DNA of 64,000 nt from assembly GCA_963792205.1 (NCBI GenBank), contig CAWBVI010000005.1, forward strand, positions 372,001 to 436,000, given 5' to 3'. Of the stretch, positions 1-8,997 are shown in pieces (the stretch's first letter is position 1; each line of letters begins with the position of its first letter). The DNA is from DATDAH01 sp963792205. Its GTDB lineage: Bacteria; Actinomycetota; Acidimicrobiia; Acidimicrobiales; DATDAH01. Both the position numbers and the translations under genes were made by a program. The notes under the pieces were generated by a model, which was not told where the DNA came from, did no database searches, and saw only the letters and a list, made by a program, of their open reading frames with translations.

Positions 1-1
1 G

Positions 2-1174
2 TGGCAGACCTGGCTGCCGGAGAAGTACCGCGAGCGGGGCCCGCGGGTCGAGGACAAGCGCTGGGGCAAGTTCAAGCTCAACCCCGGCGCCCGCTACGAG
101 ATGGAAGAGGACCCCGAGGGCCGGTGGGGCAGCGCCTGGTACTACGAGGACCGGCTCATCTACGTGCACAAGAAGTTCGTGGCCATCCCCCAGGAGGCCG
201 TGACCGAGGCGGAGGACGGCCGCGTCGAGCTCGACCGCTCGATGATGAAGATGACCGCGGTCACCTACGACGACATGCTCGACGGCTGCTACGACCGGGA
301 CGCCCGCATCAAGGACTTCGAGCTCAACTGGATGGACGGCTCGCTGCCGTTCCCGACCTTCCCCCGCTTCTGTGGACAGACCTTCTACGAGGGCGAGGAC
401 AAGGAGCTCGGCCTGGCCTGCATCCAGGCCTACAACGACTGGATGGTCGAGGAGTGGTGTGGCCCCTCGCAGGGCTACAACATCCCCCTCTGCCTCATCC
501 CCCTGTGGGACGTCGAGCTGGCCGCCGCGGAGACCCTGCGCAACGCCCAGCGGGGCGTGCGGGCGATCTGCTTCAGCGAGCTCCCCCACCACCTGAAGCT
601 GCCCACCATCCACACCGGCGAGTGGGACCCGCTGTTCCAGGTCTGCAACGACTGGGGCGTCACCCTGGCCATGCACATCGGGTCGTCGTCGACCAACCCG
701 TCGGCCTCACCCGACGCCCCCGGCGGCGTCGGCGGGACGCTGGCCTTCAACAACGCCATGGCGTCGATGGCCGACTGGTTGTTCTCCACCAAGCTCATCC
801 AGTTCCCGAAGCTGAAGCTGGCCTACTCCGAGGCCCAGATCGGGTGGATCCCCTACGTGCTGGAGCGGGCCGACACGGTCTGGGAGCACCACGACAGCTG
901 GCAGAAGTCCAAGGAGCGCATCCCCGAGCCGCCGTCGACCTACTACCACGGGCGGATCTTCGGCTGCTTCACCGCCGACCACCACGGCCTGCACAACCTC
1001 GACTCGGTCGGCCGGGACAACATCTGCTTCGAGGTCGACTACCCCCACACCGACACCACGTGGCCCACGTCGAAGGAGTACGCCGAGAAGATCACGGCCC
1101 ACCTCGACGACGAGATGACCTACAAGGTGCTGCGGGGCAACGCCATCAAGATGCTCGAGCTGGATCGCACCTGA
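2..1174 (+). CDS. Amidohydrolase-2 family metal-dependent hydrolase (5' partial)
   Basis: The reading frame is open from base 2 and has no start in the window, so the N-terminus, where this family carries its first metal ligands, lies outside. About 390 residues are visible. A mid-protein His in a 'LAMHIGSS' segment (near base 675) and an Asp in 'EVDYPHTD' (near base 1037) match the later metal-binding strands of the Amidohydrolase-2 TIM barrel. The family hydrolyses or decarboxylates cyclic and aromatic substrates in the cytoplasm; the substrate here cannot be told. The TetR gene starts 5 bases after the stop, so the two are probably co-transcribed. Strong family call, unknown substrate. Confidence 0.85.
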   Translation, partial: WQTWLPEKYRERGPRVEDKRWGKFKLNPGARYEMEEDPEGRWGSAWYYEDRLIYVHKKFVAIPQEAVTEAEDGRVELDRSMMKMTAVTYDDMLDGCYDRDARIKDFELNWMDGSLPFPTFPRFCGQTFYEGEDKELGLACIQAYNDWMVEEWCGPSQGYNIPLCLIPLWDVELAAAETLRNAQRGVRAICFSELPHHLKLPTIHTGEWDPLFQVCNDWGVTLAMHIGSSSTNPSASPDAPGGVGGTLAFNNAMASMADWLFSTKLIQFPKLKLAYSEAQIGWIPYVLERADTVWEHHDSWQKSKERIPEPPSTYYHGRIFGCFTADHHGLHNLDSVGRDNICFEVDYPHTDTTWPTSKEYAEKITAHLDDEMTYKVLRGNAIKMLELDRT

Positions 1175-1179
1175 CCCTG

Positions 1180-1836
1180 GTGTCCACCGTCACCCGGACC
1201 GAAGGCGGTCCCCGCTCCCGCAAGGGTGAGGCCACCCGGGCCCGGCTCCTCACGGCGGCCAAGGAGGTCTTCGAGGAGGACGGGTTCCAGGAGGCCCGGA
1301 TCGCCGACATCGCCGGGCGGGCCGGCCTCTCGTCCCACGGCGCCTTCTACCACTACTTCGACTCCAAGGAGGCCGTCTTCCGCGAGGTGGCCGAGGAGCT
1401 CGACGAGCTGCTCGGCGAGCCCATGCACAGCGTGATCCTCGCCCGCGACTCCGAGGCCGACCCCCGCAAGCGCCTGGTCATCGCCCTGCGCGCCCACCTC
1501 GCCAGCTACCGCGAGGAGGCCCGCATCATGGGGGTCATCGAGCAGGTGGCCCGCCACGACGACGGGGTGGCCGCCGTCCGCTTCGCCCAGACCAAGCGCC
1601 ACCGGGAGGAGATCGCCCGCTCGGTGCGCCACCTCCAGCGGGTCGGGGCGGCCGACCCGACGCTCGACGCGGAGATCGCCGCCGCCGCCCTCGGGGCGAT
1701 GAGCGAGCGGTTCGCCGAGATGTGGCTCGTCCAGGGCTTCCTCGAGTGCGACCTCGATGCCGCCGCCAAGACGCTGGCGGCGCTGATGGTCAACGCCCTG
1801 CAGATGACCGAGGAGCCCGACGACAATACCTTGTAG
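1180..1836 (+). CDS. TetR/AcrR family transcriptional regulator
   Basis: This 218-residue protein has a classical N-terminal TetR helix-turn-helix at about residues 41-62 (IADIAGRAG...GAFYHYFDSK) followed by a helical ligand-binding region. I start it at the GTG at 1180, five bases after the amidohydrolase stop. The frame runs open further upstream but only as a shadow of that gene. No good Shine-Dalgarno precedes the GTG, which fits translational coupling. It probably controls the amidohydrolase unit. The ligand is unknown. Confidence 0.88.
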   Translation: MSTVTRTEGGPRSRKGEATRARLLTAAKEVFEEDGFQEARIADIAGRAGLSSHGAFYHYFDSKEAVFREVAEELDELLGEPMHSVILARDSEADPRKRLVIALRAHLASYREEARIMGVIEQVARHDDGVAAVRFAQTKRHREEIARSVRHLQRVGAADPTLDAEIAAAALGAMSERFAEMWLVQGFLECDLDAAAKTLAALMVNALQMTEEPDDNTL

Positions 1837-1849
1837 CTCTATGTATACT
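1820..1849 (+). promoter_or_regulatory. Candidate promoter for the PadR operon
   Basis: ACGACA (1820-1825), an 18-base spacer and TATACT (1844-1849) precede the PadR gene, inside and just past the TetR 3' end. The stretch GTATAC...GGTATC around 1843-1862 is AT-rich compared with its surroundings and could hold the PadR operator, since PadR proteins often repress their own operon. The -35 match is weak. Confidence 0.35.
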
Positions 1850-1872
1850 GCCTCTAGGTATCGGAGGCTGTG

Positions 1873-2232
1873 ATGCAGATCGACAAGGACCTCGTCGCCG
1901 CCTCGGCGACGCCGCTGGTGCTGGCCATCCTGGCGGAGGGTGAGAGCTACGGGTACGCCCTGCTGAAGCGGATCCGGCAGCTGTCCGACGGCGAGATCGA
2001 ATGGACCGACGGGATGCTCTACCCCCTGCTCCATCGCCTGCACCGACTCGGGTTCGTGACGACGGAGTGGCAGACGCCCCCCGAGGGGCGGCGCCGCAAG
2101 TACTACGCCATCACCGAGGAGGGTCAGGCCTCGCTGGCGGAGCACAAGCGCCAGTGGGTGACCGTGACCCGGGCCCTGGGCCACGTCTGGGGCGGCGGCG
2201 ACCTGCTGTCACCGGCCCTCGGGATGGCCTGA
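1873..2232 (+). CDS. PadR family transcriptional regulator
   Basis: This 119-residue protein is the size of a minimal PadR repressor. It shows the typical winged-helix pattern: 'ILAEGESYGYALLKRI', then 'LYPLLHRLHRLGFV' and the wing 'GRRRKYYAITEEG'. I choose the ATG at 1873 because GGAGG lies 5 bases upstream (1863-1867); the GTG at 1870 is too close to it. The membrane gene begins 3 bases after the stop. PadR genes directly upstream of a permease-prefix membrane protein are a common pairing in which the regulator controls the membrane partner. Confidence 0.92.
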   Translation: MQIDKDLVAASATPLVLAILAEGESYGYALLKRIRQLSDGEIEWTDGMLYPLLHRLHRLGFVTTEWQTPPEGRRRKYYAITEEGQASLAEHKRQWVTVTRALGHVWGGGDLLSPALGMA

Positions 2233-2235
2233 CCC

Positions 2236-3580
2236 ATGCAGTCCTTGGAGACGGAGATCGCCGAATGGCGGTCCTTCGTCGAGCGGGCCCCGGCGGTCGA
2301 TGGCCACGACGTGGAGGAGCTGGAGGCTCACCTCCGCGACCAGATCACGGATCTGAGCGCCGCCGGCCTCGCGACCGACGAGGCGTTCCTCGTGGCCGTG
2401 AAGCGGATGGGCAGCGTCGACGAGCTGTCCCGCGAGTTCGCCCGGGAGCACAGCGGCCGGCTCTGGCGCCAGCTGGTCCTCTCCGGTGCGGACGACGAGC
2501 AACCGTCCGACAGTGGGTGGGTCGAAGCGGTGGTGTTCGCGGTCCTGGCCGCCGTTGCCACGCAGATCGCCCTGCCAGGTCGCGGGCTTCCCGGGAGACG
2601 ACGCCTTCTGGCTCCTGCGCAACGTGAGCCTGCTCGTGCTGCCGTTCCTCGCCGGCTACTTCGCCCGAACCCGGCGGCTGGCGCTGCGGGCATGCCTGCT
2701 GACGGCCGCGCCGTTCGCCATCGCCGCCGTCCTGATCAACGTCTACCCGTTCGACGAGGACGCGTCGACGGAGCTGCTCGTCGCCGCGCACCTGCCCGTC
2801 GTGCTGTGGTTCGTCGTCGCCTACCCGTACATGGGGGGCGTCCTGCGGTCCCACGAGCGGCGCATGGACTTCGTCCGGTTCACGGGCGAGTGGGTCATCT
2901 ACTACGTGCTGATCGCGCTCGGCGGTGGGGTGCTCATCGCGCTGACCGCCCTCATCCTCGAGCCCACCGACGTCGCCGACCCCGAAGGGATCCTCGAGTG
3001 GGTGATGTTCTCGGGGGCGGCGGGGGCGGTGATCGTGGCCGCGTGGCTGGTGGAGTCCAAGCAGCGGGTGGTGGAGAACATGGCGCCGGTGCTGACCATG
3101 ATCTTCACGCCGCTGTTCGCGGTGATGCTGGCCGGCTCCGCGGCCATCTACGCCGCCACCGCGCTGGGCGCCACGTTCGACCGGGAGCTCCTGGGCGTCT
3201 TCGATGCGCTGCTGGTGGTGGTCTTCGGGCTCGTCCTCTACGGGATGTCCGCCCGGGACCCGTCGCAGCCGCCGGGGTGGGCGGATCGCAGCCAGCTGGT
3301 CGCCGTCGTCAGCGCCCTGGTGCTCGACGTGATGGTGCTGGCCTCGATGGCGGCCCGGATCGGCGACCTCGGATTCACGGCGAACCGGGTGGCCGCCCTC
3401 GGGCTCAACCTGGTGCTCCTCGTGAACCTGGCCGGAACCGCGTGGCTCCTGGCCCGGTTCCTCACCGGACGCAGCACCTTCCACCGACTCGAGCGGTGGC
3501 AGACCACCTACCTGCCCGTCTTCCCCCTCTGGGCCGCCACGGTCGTGGTCGTCGTCCCCCCGGCCTTCGGCTTCAGCTGA
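2236..3580 (+). CDS. Permease-prefix-domain membrane protein (single-base frameshift)
   Basis: The first 85 or so residues form a soluble helical domain resembling the 'permease prefix' domain found next to PadR regulators ('VEELEAHLRDQI...LATDEAFLVAVKRMG'). About ten hydrophobic segments follow. The frame switches at roughly 2570-2590: the first membrane segment is in the ATG frame and everything from 'GFPGDDAFW' is in the next frame. The span is 448 codons plus one base, so one extra base explains it and the intact protein would be 447 residues. It sits 3 bases after PadR in the same operon. Function unknown; an integral membrane protein. Confidence 0.7.
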
Positions 3581-3592
3581 CCGGCGGCTGGC

Positions 3593-4012
3593 TCAGCTCG
3601 GCTCGTCCGGCCCGGGCGCGCTGACCATCCACGGCGTGCCGAAGCGATCCACGCACATGCCGAACGCCGGCGAGAAGAAGGTCTCGATGACCGCCTGGGT
3701 GACCTGCCCGCCCTCGGCCAGCGCCGCGTGCACCCGGTTGGTCTCGTCGGCGTCGGCCGCGGTGTAGCTCACCATCATCCCCTGCACGGGACCGAAGTCG
3801 TCCGTGGTCGGGTCGTCCGACCCCATCAGCAGCGCGTCACCGATCATCAGGGCCGCGTGGATGATCAGGTCCGACTTGTCGGCAGGCAGATCCTCGCTGT
3901 CGGGCGCGTCCCCCATCGTGATCAGCTGCAGCTCACCGCCGAAGATCTCCTCGTAGCGGGTGAACGCCTCACGGCAGTTGCCGCCGAAGAACAGGTACGC
4001 GTGGAAGGTCAT
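3593..4012 (-). CDS. PhnB-like VOC family protein
   Basis: This 139-residue protein matches the PhnB/3-demethylubiquinone-methyltransferase-like branch of the VOC (glyoxalase fold) superfamily: 'AYLFFGGNCREAFTRYEEIFGGEL' at the N-terminus and 'DRFGTPWMVS' near the end. Such proteins are small and cytoplasmic, often with no proven activity. A strong Shine-Dalgarno (GAGGAGG) precedes the ATG. It lies 54 bases downstream of the SRPBCC gene on the same strand, a frequent pairing. Confidence 0.88.
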   Translation of the reverse strand: MTFHAYLFFGGNCREAFTRYEEIFGGELQLITMGDAPDSEDLPADKSDLIIHAALMIGDALLMGSDDPTTDDFGPVQGMMVSYTAADADETNRVHAALAEGGQVTQAVIETFFSPAFGMCVDRFGTPWMVSAPGPDEPS

Positions 4013-4066
4013 GCATCCTCCTCGGGACTGGGGTCTCGCCAGTCTGACTGCTCGATGGCGACGAGC

Positions 4067-4528
4067 TCATCGGTCTTCGACGAGTCGGGCCAGCTTGTCG
4101 ATCGAGATGCTCCAGCCGAGCTCGTTGTCCTCGGGCCGGACGCCCGGCGGGAGATCCTCATGGAGGCCGACGAGGTCGGTGCCGCCGTCCGTCGCCTCCG
4201 CCAGCGCGTAGCTGATGCGCATCTCGCCCTGAAGGTCCGGATCCGCGGTCTCGAACTCGATGGCCTGGACCACCTCGGCGTCGGGGACGAGCCGGACGAA
4301 GCGGCCGTGGTAGGTGTCGGTCTGCGCGTCGGACTTGCCGGCGTCGGTGGGCGCGTCATAGGTCAGCGAGACCCGGAACGTCCCGCCCTCCTGCCCGTCG
4401 AACTCGTGGACCTCACTGGTCATCCCGTCCGGAACCATCCAGTGCTGCACCGCGTCCCGATCGATCAAGGCCCGGTAGACCGCCGACCGGGGCGCCCGGA
4501 TGTGCCTCGACACCCGGGTCGTCCCCAT
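4067..4528 (-). CDS. SRPBCC/AHSA1-type protein
   Basis: This 153-residue protein starts at the ATG whose complement is 4526-4528. It has the Activator-of-Hsp90/START-like signature: 'IRAPRSAVYRALIDRDAVQHWMVP' at the start and 'LGWSISIDKLARLVE' at the end. These proteins form a hydrophobic-pocket fold that binds lipophilic ligands, and most bacterial members have no assigned role. It is upstream of, and probably co-transcribed with, the PhnB-like gene. The open frame extends much further upstream but only as a shadow of the peptidase genes. Confidence 0.85.
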   Translation of the reverse strand: MGTTRVSRHIRAPRSAVYRALIDRDAVQHWMVPDGMTSEVHEFDGQEGGTFRVSLTYDAPTDAGKSDAQTDTYHGRFVRLVPDAEVVQAIEFETADPDLQGEMRISYALAEATDGGTDLVGLHEDLPPGVRPEDNELGWSISIDKLARLVEDR

Positions 4529-4557
4529 GGGTCGGGAGCGTAGGGGCGCGCACCGGG

Positions 4558-5545
4558 TCAGCCGAAGGTGGACAGGAGTTCGGGGCCGTCGGCGCGGAGG
4601 ACGGCGGTCTCCCGCAGCAGGACGCCGTCGACGAGGACCTGCACGCACAGGGTCGAGCCGACCTCGGTGGCCAGGGGCTCGACGCCGAGGCCGATGCCGT
4701 AGGCCACGGGCCGCGTGCTGTCGGGGGCGGCCGCGGCCAGCTCGTCGTACGTGACGCCGGGGCGGCAGGCGTCGAGGACGGCGTCGAGGGCGGCGCGGGC
4801 GGTGTCGCCGGCACCCCAGGTCCGGGCCAGGCCCCCCTCGTAGCCGTTGAACATCACGCCGGCGTCGAGGACCACGCGGCCGTCGTCTTCCGGGCGGAAC
4901 GTGCCGTCGAAGGCCGGGATGGTGGTGCCGAGCGACGCCATGTGCTCGACGAAGCGGGCATGGAGCTCGCGCTCGGTGACGCCCGGGGTCAGCGCGGCGA
5001 CCACCTCGCCGAGGGCCGCCTCGCAGATCGTCGTCGCCGTGCGGATGCACGACAGCTCGTCCTCGGTCTTGGTCGCCCGGGCCCGGTGCAGCATCGGAGT
5101 GGCGTCCACGAGTCCTCCGGGGAGCAGCTGCTCGAACATCGGCGTGAGCCCGTCCACCCCGATCGTCCGCGCCGCTCCCAGGACAGCGGTGACCCGCTCC
5201 ACGATCGTGGCCGGGTTCCAGCTGGCCCGGAGGAGGTCGTCCCCGCCGAGCTCGTCGGGCACGCCGTCGTCGGAGTTGGCGACCAGGTGGGTCTCGCCGT
5301 CGCGGAGGACCACGGCGAGCGGGGCGAAGGGCCGGGTGCCGGCCAGCCAGAGCGGGCGGGCGCCGGTGGCGTAGCGGATGTTCGCTCCCGTACCGAGGAG
5401 CAGGGCGTCGATGCCCTCCTCGGCCATGCCCGGCCAGCACCCGGTCCCGGCGCTCGACCCGCATCCGGTCCGGATCCCATCCAAATTGCGCCGATAGGTC
5501 ACGCCCACCGTGACGAATCGGCGCAATTTCGTCGGGGTCGGTCAT
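4558..5545 (-). CDS. M24-fold protein lacking most metal ligands (single-base frameshift)
   Basis: This is the second of two tandem M24 (creatinase/Xaa-Pro peptidase) fold genes. Its ATG (5545-5543) overlaps the TGA of the upstream copy as ATGA. The N-terminus begins MTDPDEIAPIRHGG; an extra base at about 5428 then shifts the frame into 'MAEEGIDALLLGTGANIRYATG'. The span is 329 codons plus one base, giving 328 residues when corrected. Compared with its neighbour, only one of the two central Asp residues remains ('VLDAG', then 'GYEGGL' where GYDSDF is expected). The metal-binding His position reads 'AYGIGLG' instead of 'IHGIGVD'. It may be a metal-free enzyme, as creatinase is, or a regulatory partner. 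Confidence 0.75.
5483..5529. repeat. 47-bp interrupted palindrome in the start of the second M24 gene
   Basis: The outer arms AAATTGCGCCGAT (5483-5495) and ATCGGCGCAATTT (5517-5529) are perfect 13-bp inverted repeats. After two mismatches an inner 6-bp arm follows (GTCACG 5498-5503, CGTGAC 5509-5514), leaving a 5-base loop. The whole element is coding sequence for residues 5-20 or so of the downstream M24 protein, next to the ATGA junction. It could form a strong RNA hairpin or be a protein-binding site. Confidence 0.85.
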
Positions 5546-6711
5546 TCCCAGCCCTCGTAGGTGAAGCTGGACAGCGGCTCCCAGCCCGACTCGGTCACGG
5601 CGACGATCTCCTCGCCCCGGTAGCCGCCGTCGCCGTCCTCCCAGATGACGGGCTCGAGCACCAGGACCATGCCGGGTTCGAGGACCACGGACTCGTCGAA
5701 CGCCGGTCCGAGATCGGTGCCGATCAGCGGGGCCTCGGCCAGGTCCACGCCGATCCCGTGGATCACGTAGAGGTGGGGCAGCCACGGCGTGCGCTCCTCG
5801 CCCTCCCGGGCGGCGGCCGTGATGTCGGCGCCGGTCGCCCCCGGCTTCACCACGTCGAGCACCCGCTGGCACACCTCTCGCCACCGGGTGAAGCGATCCC
5901 GCTCCCGGTCCGACGGCGGGCGCCCGACCACCCACGTCCGCCCGAAGTCGGAGTCGTAGCCCTCCCAGGTGATGCCGGTGTCGACCCAGATGACCTCGCC
6001 GTCGCCGAGGACCCGGTCGGTGGTGACCGTCGGGTACACCACGTCGCCGGTCAGCGAGTGCGGGCCCCGGTCGATGCGGTCGGGCATCACCTGCCAGATC
6101 GGGTCGAGCGTGTTGGCGTGCGCCCCCAGCTCGATGACCCGGCGGAGGAACACCGCACTGAGCTCCGTCGCCGGGATGCCGGGCCGGACGGCGGCCTGCA
6201 CCTCGCCCATCGCCTCCTCGTTGATCTGCTGGGCCCGCCGGATGCAGGCGATCTCGTCGGCCGTCTTGACCCGCTTGGCCGGCCCCATGACCGTCGTGAC
6301 GGCGTCGACCGGTCGCTCGCCCGGCCAGGCCCGCCACAGCGGCATGGTCCACTCGTCGAGCACGGGAGCCGTGGCCCCGACGTCGCCGAGGAACGACACC
6401 AGGGCTGCCGCGCCTTCGTCGGTGGTGAGGTCGAGGCCGGCGTGGACGTGATCGGCCGGGTGGTCGGCGGGCACGCCCTCGGGCTGCCAGGTCCAGAGGT
6501 GCGGCACCGGGTCGCCGTCGACGAGCACCGCCACGTTGCGCCACTTCTGCGCCCGCCCGGCATCGGCGGCCACCACCCGGGCCCCCGTGGCGTAGCGCAC
6601 GTTCGACCCCCCGAGCAGGACGAGCGCGTCGCCGTGCTGCGGCAGCGTCTCTGCCAGCTTCCCCCGCCGATCGGCCCGCAGCCGCGCCAGGTCGGGCTCC
6701 TCGGCGACCAT
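5542..6711 (-). CDS. M24 family metallopeptidase (Xaa-Pro peptidase type)
   Basis: This 389-residue protein has a creatinase-like N-terminal domain and a complete C-terminal pita-bread M24 domain. The five expected metal ligands are visible: two Asp in 'WVDTGITWEGYDSDFGRTW' (about residues 240-251), His in 'VIHGIG' (about 318), Glu in 'LEPVIWE' (about 352) and Glu in 'RGEEIV' (about 365). It should be a cytoplasmic dinuclear-metal aminopeptidase or prolidase-like hydrolase. It leads a two-gene unit with the degenerate paralogue, coupled by ATGA. It is transcribed divergently from the VOC relic/thioesterase unit. Confidence 0.92.
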   Translation of the reverse strand: MVAEEPDLARLRADRRGKLAETLPQHGDALVLLGGSNVRYATGARVVAADAGRAQKWRNVAVLVDGDPVPHLWTWQPEGVPADHPADHVHAGLDLTTDEGAAALVSFLGDVGATAPVLDEWTMPLWRAWPGERPVDAVTTVMGPAKRVKTADEIACIRRAQQINEEAMGEVQAAVRPGIPATELSAVFLRRVIELGAHANTLDPIWQVMPDRIDRGPHSLTGDVVYPTVTTDRVLGDGEVIWVDTGITWEGYDSDFGRTWVVGRPPSDRERDRFTRWREVCQRVLDVVKPGATGADITAAAREGEERTPWLPHLYVIHGIGVDLAEAPLIGTDLGPAFDESVVLEPGMVLVLEPVIWEDGDGGYRGEEIVAVTESGWEPLSSFTYEGWE

Positions 6712-6809
6712 CGCCCGACCCTAGAGCGGCTCCGACACGAGCGGGGTCGGACAGGCGTCAATACTGCGGGGGCCATGCTGCGCGACGAGAAGGTGACCGA
6801 CAGGAACGG

Positions 6810-7091
6810 GTGGGCGTCGCCCTTCACCAGCTCTGCACCATCACCGCCGACTACGACGGGAAGCTGGCCCAGTACCGGGCGCTCGGCTACGAGGTGGCGT
6901 GCGAGATGAGCAGCCCGGCCCAGCGGGTGGCCTTCGTCGACACCGAGGCGGACTTCGGGTTCTTCACCGAGGTCGTCGAGGGACCACCGGCGTTCGTCGG
7001 CCACCTCACCGCCATCGCCCGCACCTGCGCGGAGTGGGACGGCGCTGACCCGGTCCGCCTGCTCACCCGCGACGGCTATCGAGTCCCGTGA
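6810..7091 (+). pseudogene. C-terminal half of a VOC (glyoxalase-fold) protein
   Basis: Only the second half of a two-module VOC protein is present ('LHQLCTITADYDGKLAQYRALGYEVA', then 'VAFVDTEADFGFFTEVVEG' and a 'AEWDGADPVRLL' tail). Full-length relatives have a first module of about 90 residues before this. A short ATG-initiated stretch at 6775 in another frame may be what is left of the start. The visible frame opens at a GTG (6810) with no clear ribosome site. Its TGA overlaps the thioesterase GTG (GTGA), so it may still be translated to couple that gene. I call it a truncated gene. Confidence 0.6.
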
Positions 7092-7993
7092 GCGACCTCG
7101 AGGCGCGGCATCTGGAGGCGCTGGACGGGCTGCTGCGGGTCCTCGACCTCCAGCCCGACGGCGACGACCGATTCCGCGCCGAGGGCGAACCGGGCCCCTT
7201 TCCGCAGACCTTCGGCGGACAGCTGGTCGCCCAGGCGTTAGTGGCGGCGAGCCGGACCGTGGAGGGCATGACCCCGAGCTCGCTACACGCCTACTTCGCC
7301 GCCGCCGGTGTCGCGGTCGAGCCCGTGGAGCTCGGCGTGCGGAGGGTGCGGGATGGCCGCGCCATGGCCACCCGCGAGGTCAACATCGAGCAGGGAGGCC
7401 GGACGCTGGTGACGGCGATCGCCTCCTTCCACGACAACCCCGAGGGACACGAGCTCGTGGGCGAGGTGCCGGGCGGCCCTGGACCCGATGAGCTCCCGAC
7501 CCTGCAGGACTGGGTCCCCAAGGCCCCGCCGAGCGTCGGCGATCCCTCGCGGAACTGGGTCGACCGACCGCCGCCCATCGAGATCCGCATCGGCGAGCCG
7601 CCGGTGTTCCTCGGCGGCGACCAGAAGGCCGGCCCCCGCTCGCACTGGCTCCGCCTCCCCCGCCCGGTCGACCCGGACCCTGTCCTGCAGGCCGCGCTGC
7701 TGGCCCACGCCAGCGACTACCTCCTGCTGGACATGGCGTTTCGCTCCCACTTGGTGCCGTTCACCTCCGGCCGCCTGGGCGGCACCAGCCTCGACCACTC
7801 CATCTGGTTCCACCGCCCCGTCAAGGTCGACCAGTGGCACCACTACACCCAGGAGACCGTCGCCCTCGCCGGTGAGCGCGGCCTGGTCCGCGGGTCCATC
7901 CATGACGAGCACGGCCACCTCGTGGCGAGCACCGCCCAAGAAGTCCTCGTCCGGATCACCGAGCCCGGTCCCGCGGAAAGGGGGCCCCGATGA
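7088..7993 (+). CDS. tesB: Acyl-CoA thioesterase II (TesB family)
   Basis: This 301-residue protein has two hotdog domains typical of TesB. The N-terminal one contains 'PFPQTFGGQLVAQALVAASRTV' and 'SLHAYFAAAG', and the C-terminal one 'SLDHSIWFHRPV' and 'HYTQETVALAGERGLVRGSIHDE'. It hydrolyses acyl-CoA to free acid and CoA in the cytoplasm. It starts at a GTG overlapping the VOC relic stop and ends in an ATGA overlap with the lipoprotein hydrolase gene. The acyl-CoA ligase downstream runs the opposite reaction, so this is a lipid activation/release neighbourhood. Confidence 0.93.
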   Translation: MSDLEARHLEALDGLLRVLDLQPDGDDRFRAEGEPGPFPQTFGGQLVAQALVAASRTVEGMTPSSLHAYFAAAGVAVEPVELGVRRVRDGRAMATREVNIEQGGRTLVTAIASFHDNPEGHELVGEVPGGPGPDELPTLQDWVPKAPPSVGDPSRNWVDRPPPIEIRIGEPPVFLGGDQKAGPRSHWLRLPRPVDPDPVLQAALLAHASDYLLLDMAFRSHLVPFTSGRLGGTSLDHSIWFHRPVKVDQWHHYTQETVALAGERGLVRGSIHDEHGHLVASTAQEVLVRITEPGPAERGPR

Positions 7994-8962
7994 CCAAGCG
8001 GAGCAGGGTGCTGGCCGCGGTCCTCGGGCTGGTGCTGGTGGCTGTCGGTTGCGGCGACGACGGCGACGGTGGGGACGGCGAGGCCGCACCGGACGCCGAC
8101 CTCGAGGTCCGCACGGTCGAGGAGACCTACGTCGACGAGGCGCGGGAGACGCCGCGCAGTGGCGACGTGCCGGCGGTGCCGAGCCGGACGCTGGAGTCGC
8201 TCGTGTTCCTGCCGGAGGGCGATGGGCCGTACCCGTTGCTGGTGTACTCGCACGGCTTGGCGTCGTCGCCGGAGGACTACCTCCCGCTGCATCGACGAGG
8301 TGGCCAGCGCCGGCTTCGTGATCGTGGCGCCGTGGTTCCCGCTCACGAGTGAGGAGGCCCCGACCGCGCCCGACGCCGGCGACACCCAGAACCAGCCCGG
8401 CGATGTCAGCTTCCTCGTCGACACCGTGCTGGCCGCGGCCGAAGCGGGCGAGGAGCCCTACGGCGACCTCGTGGACCCGGAGCGGATCGGCGCCTTCGGG
8501 CACTCCAACGGCGGGATCACCACCTACGGCGTCGCCGCCAACACCTGCTGCCGAGACGACCGCATCGACGCCGCGGTCGTCCTGGCCGGCACGCCGGCGC
8601 CGTACGGCGGCGGCGAGTACGCCTTCGACGAGGCGCCACCGATGGTGCTCGTGCACGGCACCTCGGACCACGGGGTCCCGCACGAGGAGGCGGTGCGCAC
8701 CTTCAACCAGCTCGGCGGCGTGAAGGGCCTGCTCTCCATGCCGCGGGTCGGCCACACGGAGTTCCTCGTGCCGAGCGGGAGCGGCTTCGACGCCACGGTG
8801 TCAGTCGTCCGGGACTTCTTCCGCTCCCAGCTCGGGGACGACGAGGCAGCGGCCGAGCGACTGGCCAGTGAAGAGGTCGCCGAGGCGGGCATGGAGCTGC
8901 ACTTCGCCGCCGAGGGCGGAACGGACGTGACGCTGCCCACCATCCCCGGCCCGGAGAACTGA
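7990..8962 (+). CDS. Lipoprotein alpha/beta hydrolase (single-base frameshift)
   Basis: The N-terminus is a signal peptide with a lipobox ('LVLVAVGC', about residues 14-21) followed by an acidic Gly/Asp linker, so the mature protein should be lipid-anchored outside the membrane. The hydrolase domain resembles dienelactone hydrolase/PAF-acetylhydrolase types: nucleophile motif GHSNGG, acid in 'VHGTSDHGVP' and His in 'VGHTEF'. An extra C at about 8290 breaks the frame between 'PLVYSHGLASSPEDYLPL' and 'IDEVASAGF'. The span is 324 codons plus one base, giving 323 residues once corrected. It overlaps tesB by ATGA. Substrate unknown; an ester or lipid is likely. Confidence 0.8.
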
Positions 8963-8997
8963 CGGGGCGTCAAAACCGTTGACCGAGGTCTCGTACC

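Noticed and set aside
8969..8983. GTCAA-AACCG-TTGAC as a fourth copy of the TGACACGGTGTCA operator
   Set aside because: The arms point outward (GTCAA...TTGAC) rather than TGACAC...GTGTCA and the spacing differs, so it is not the same motif.
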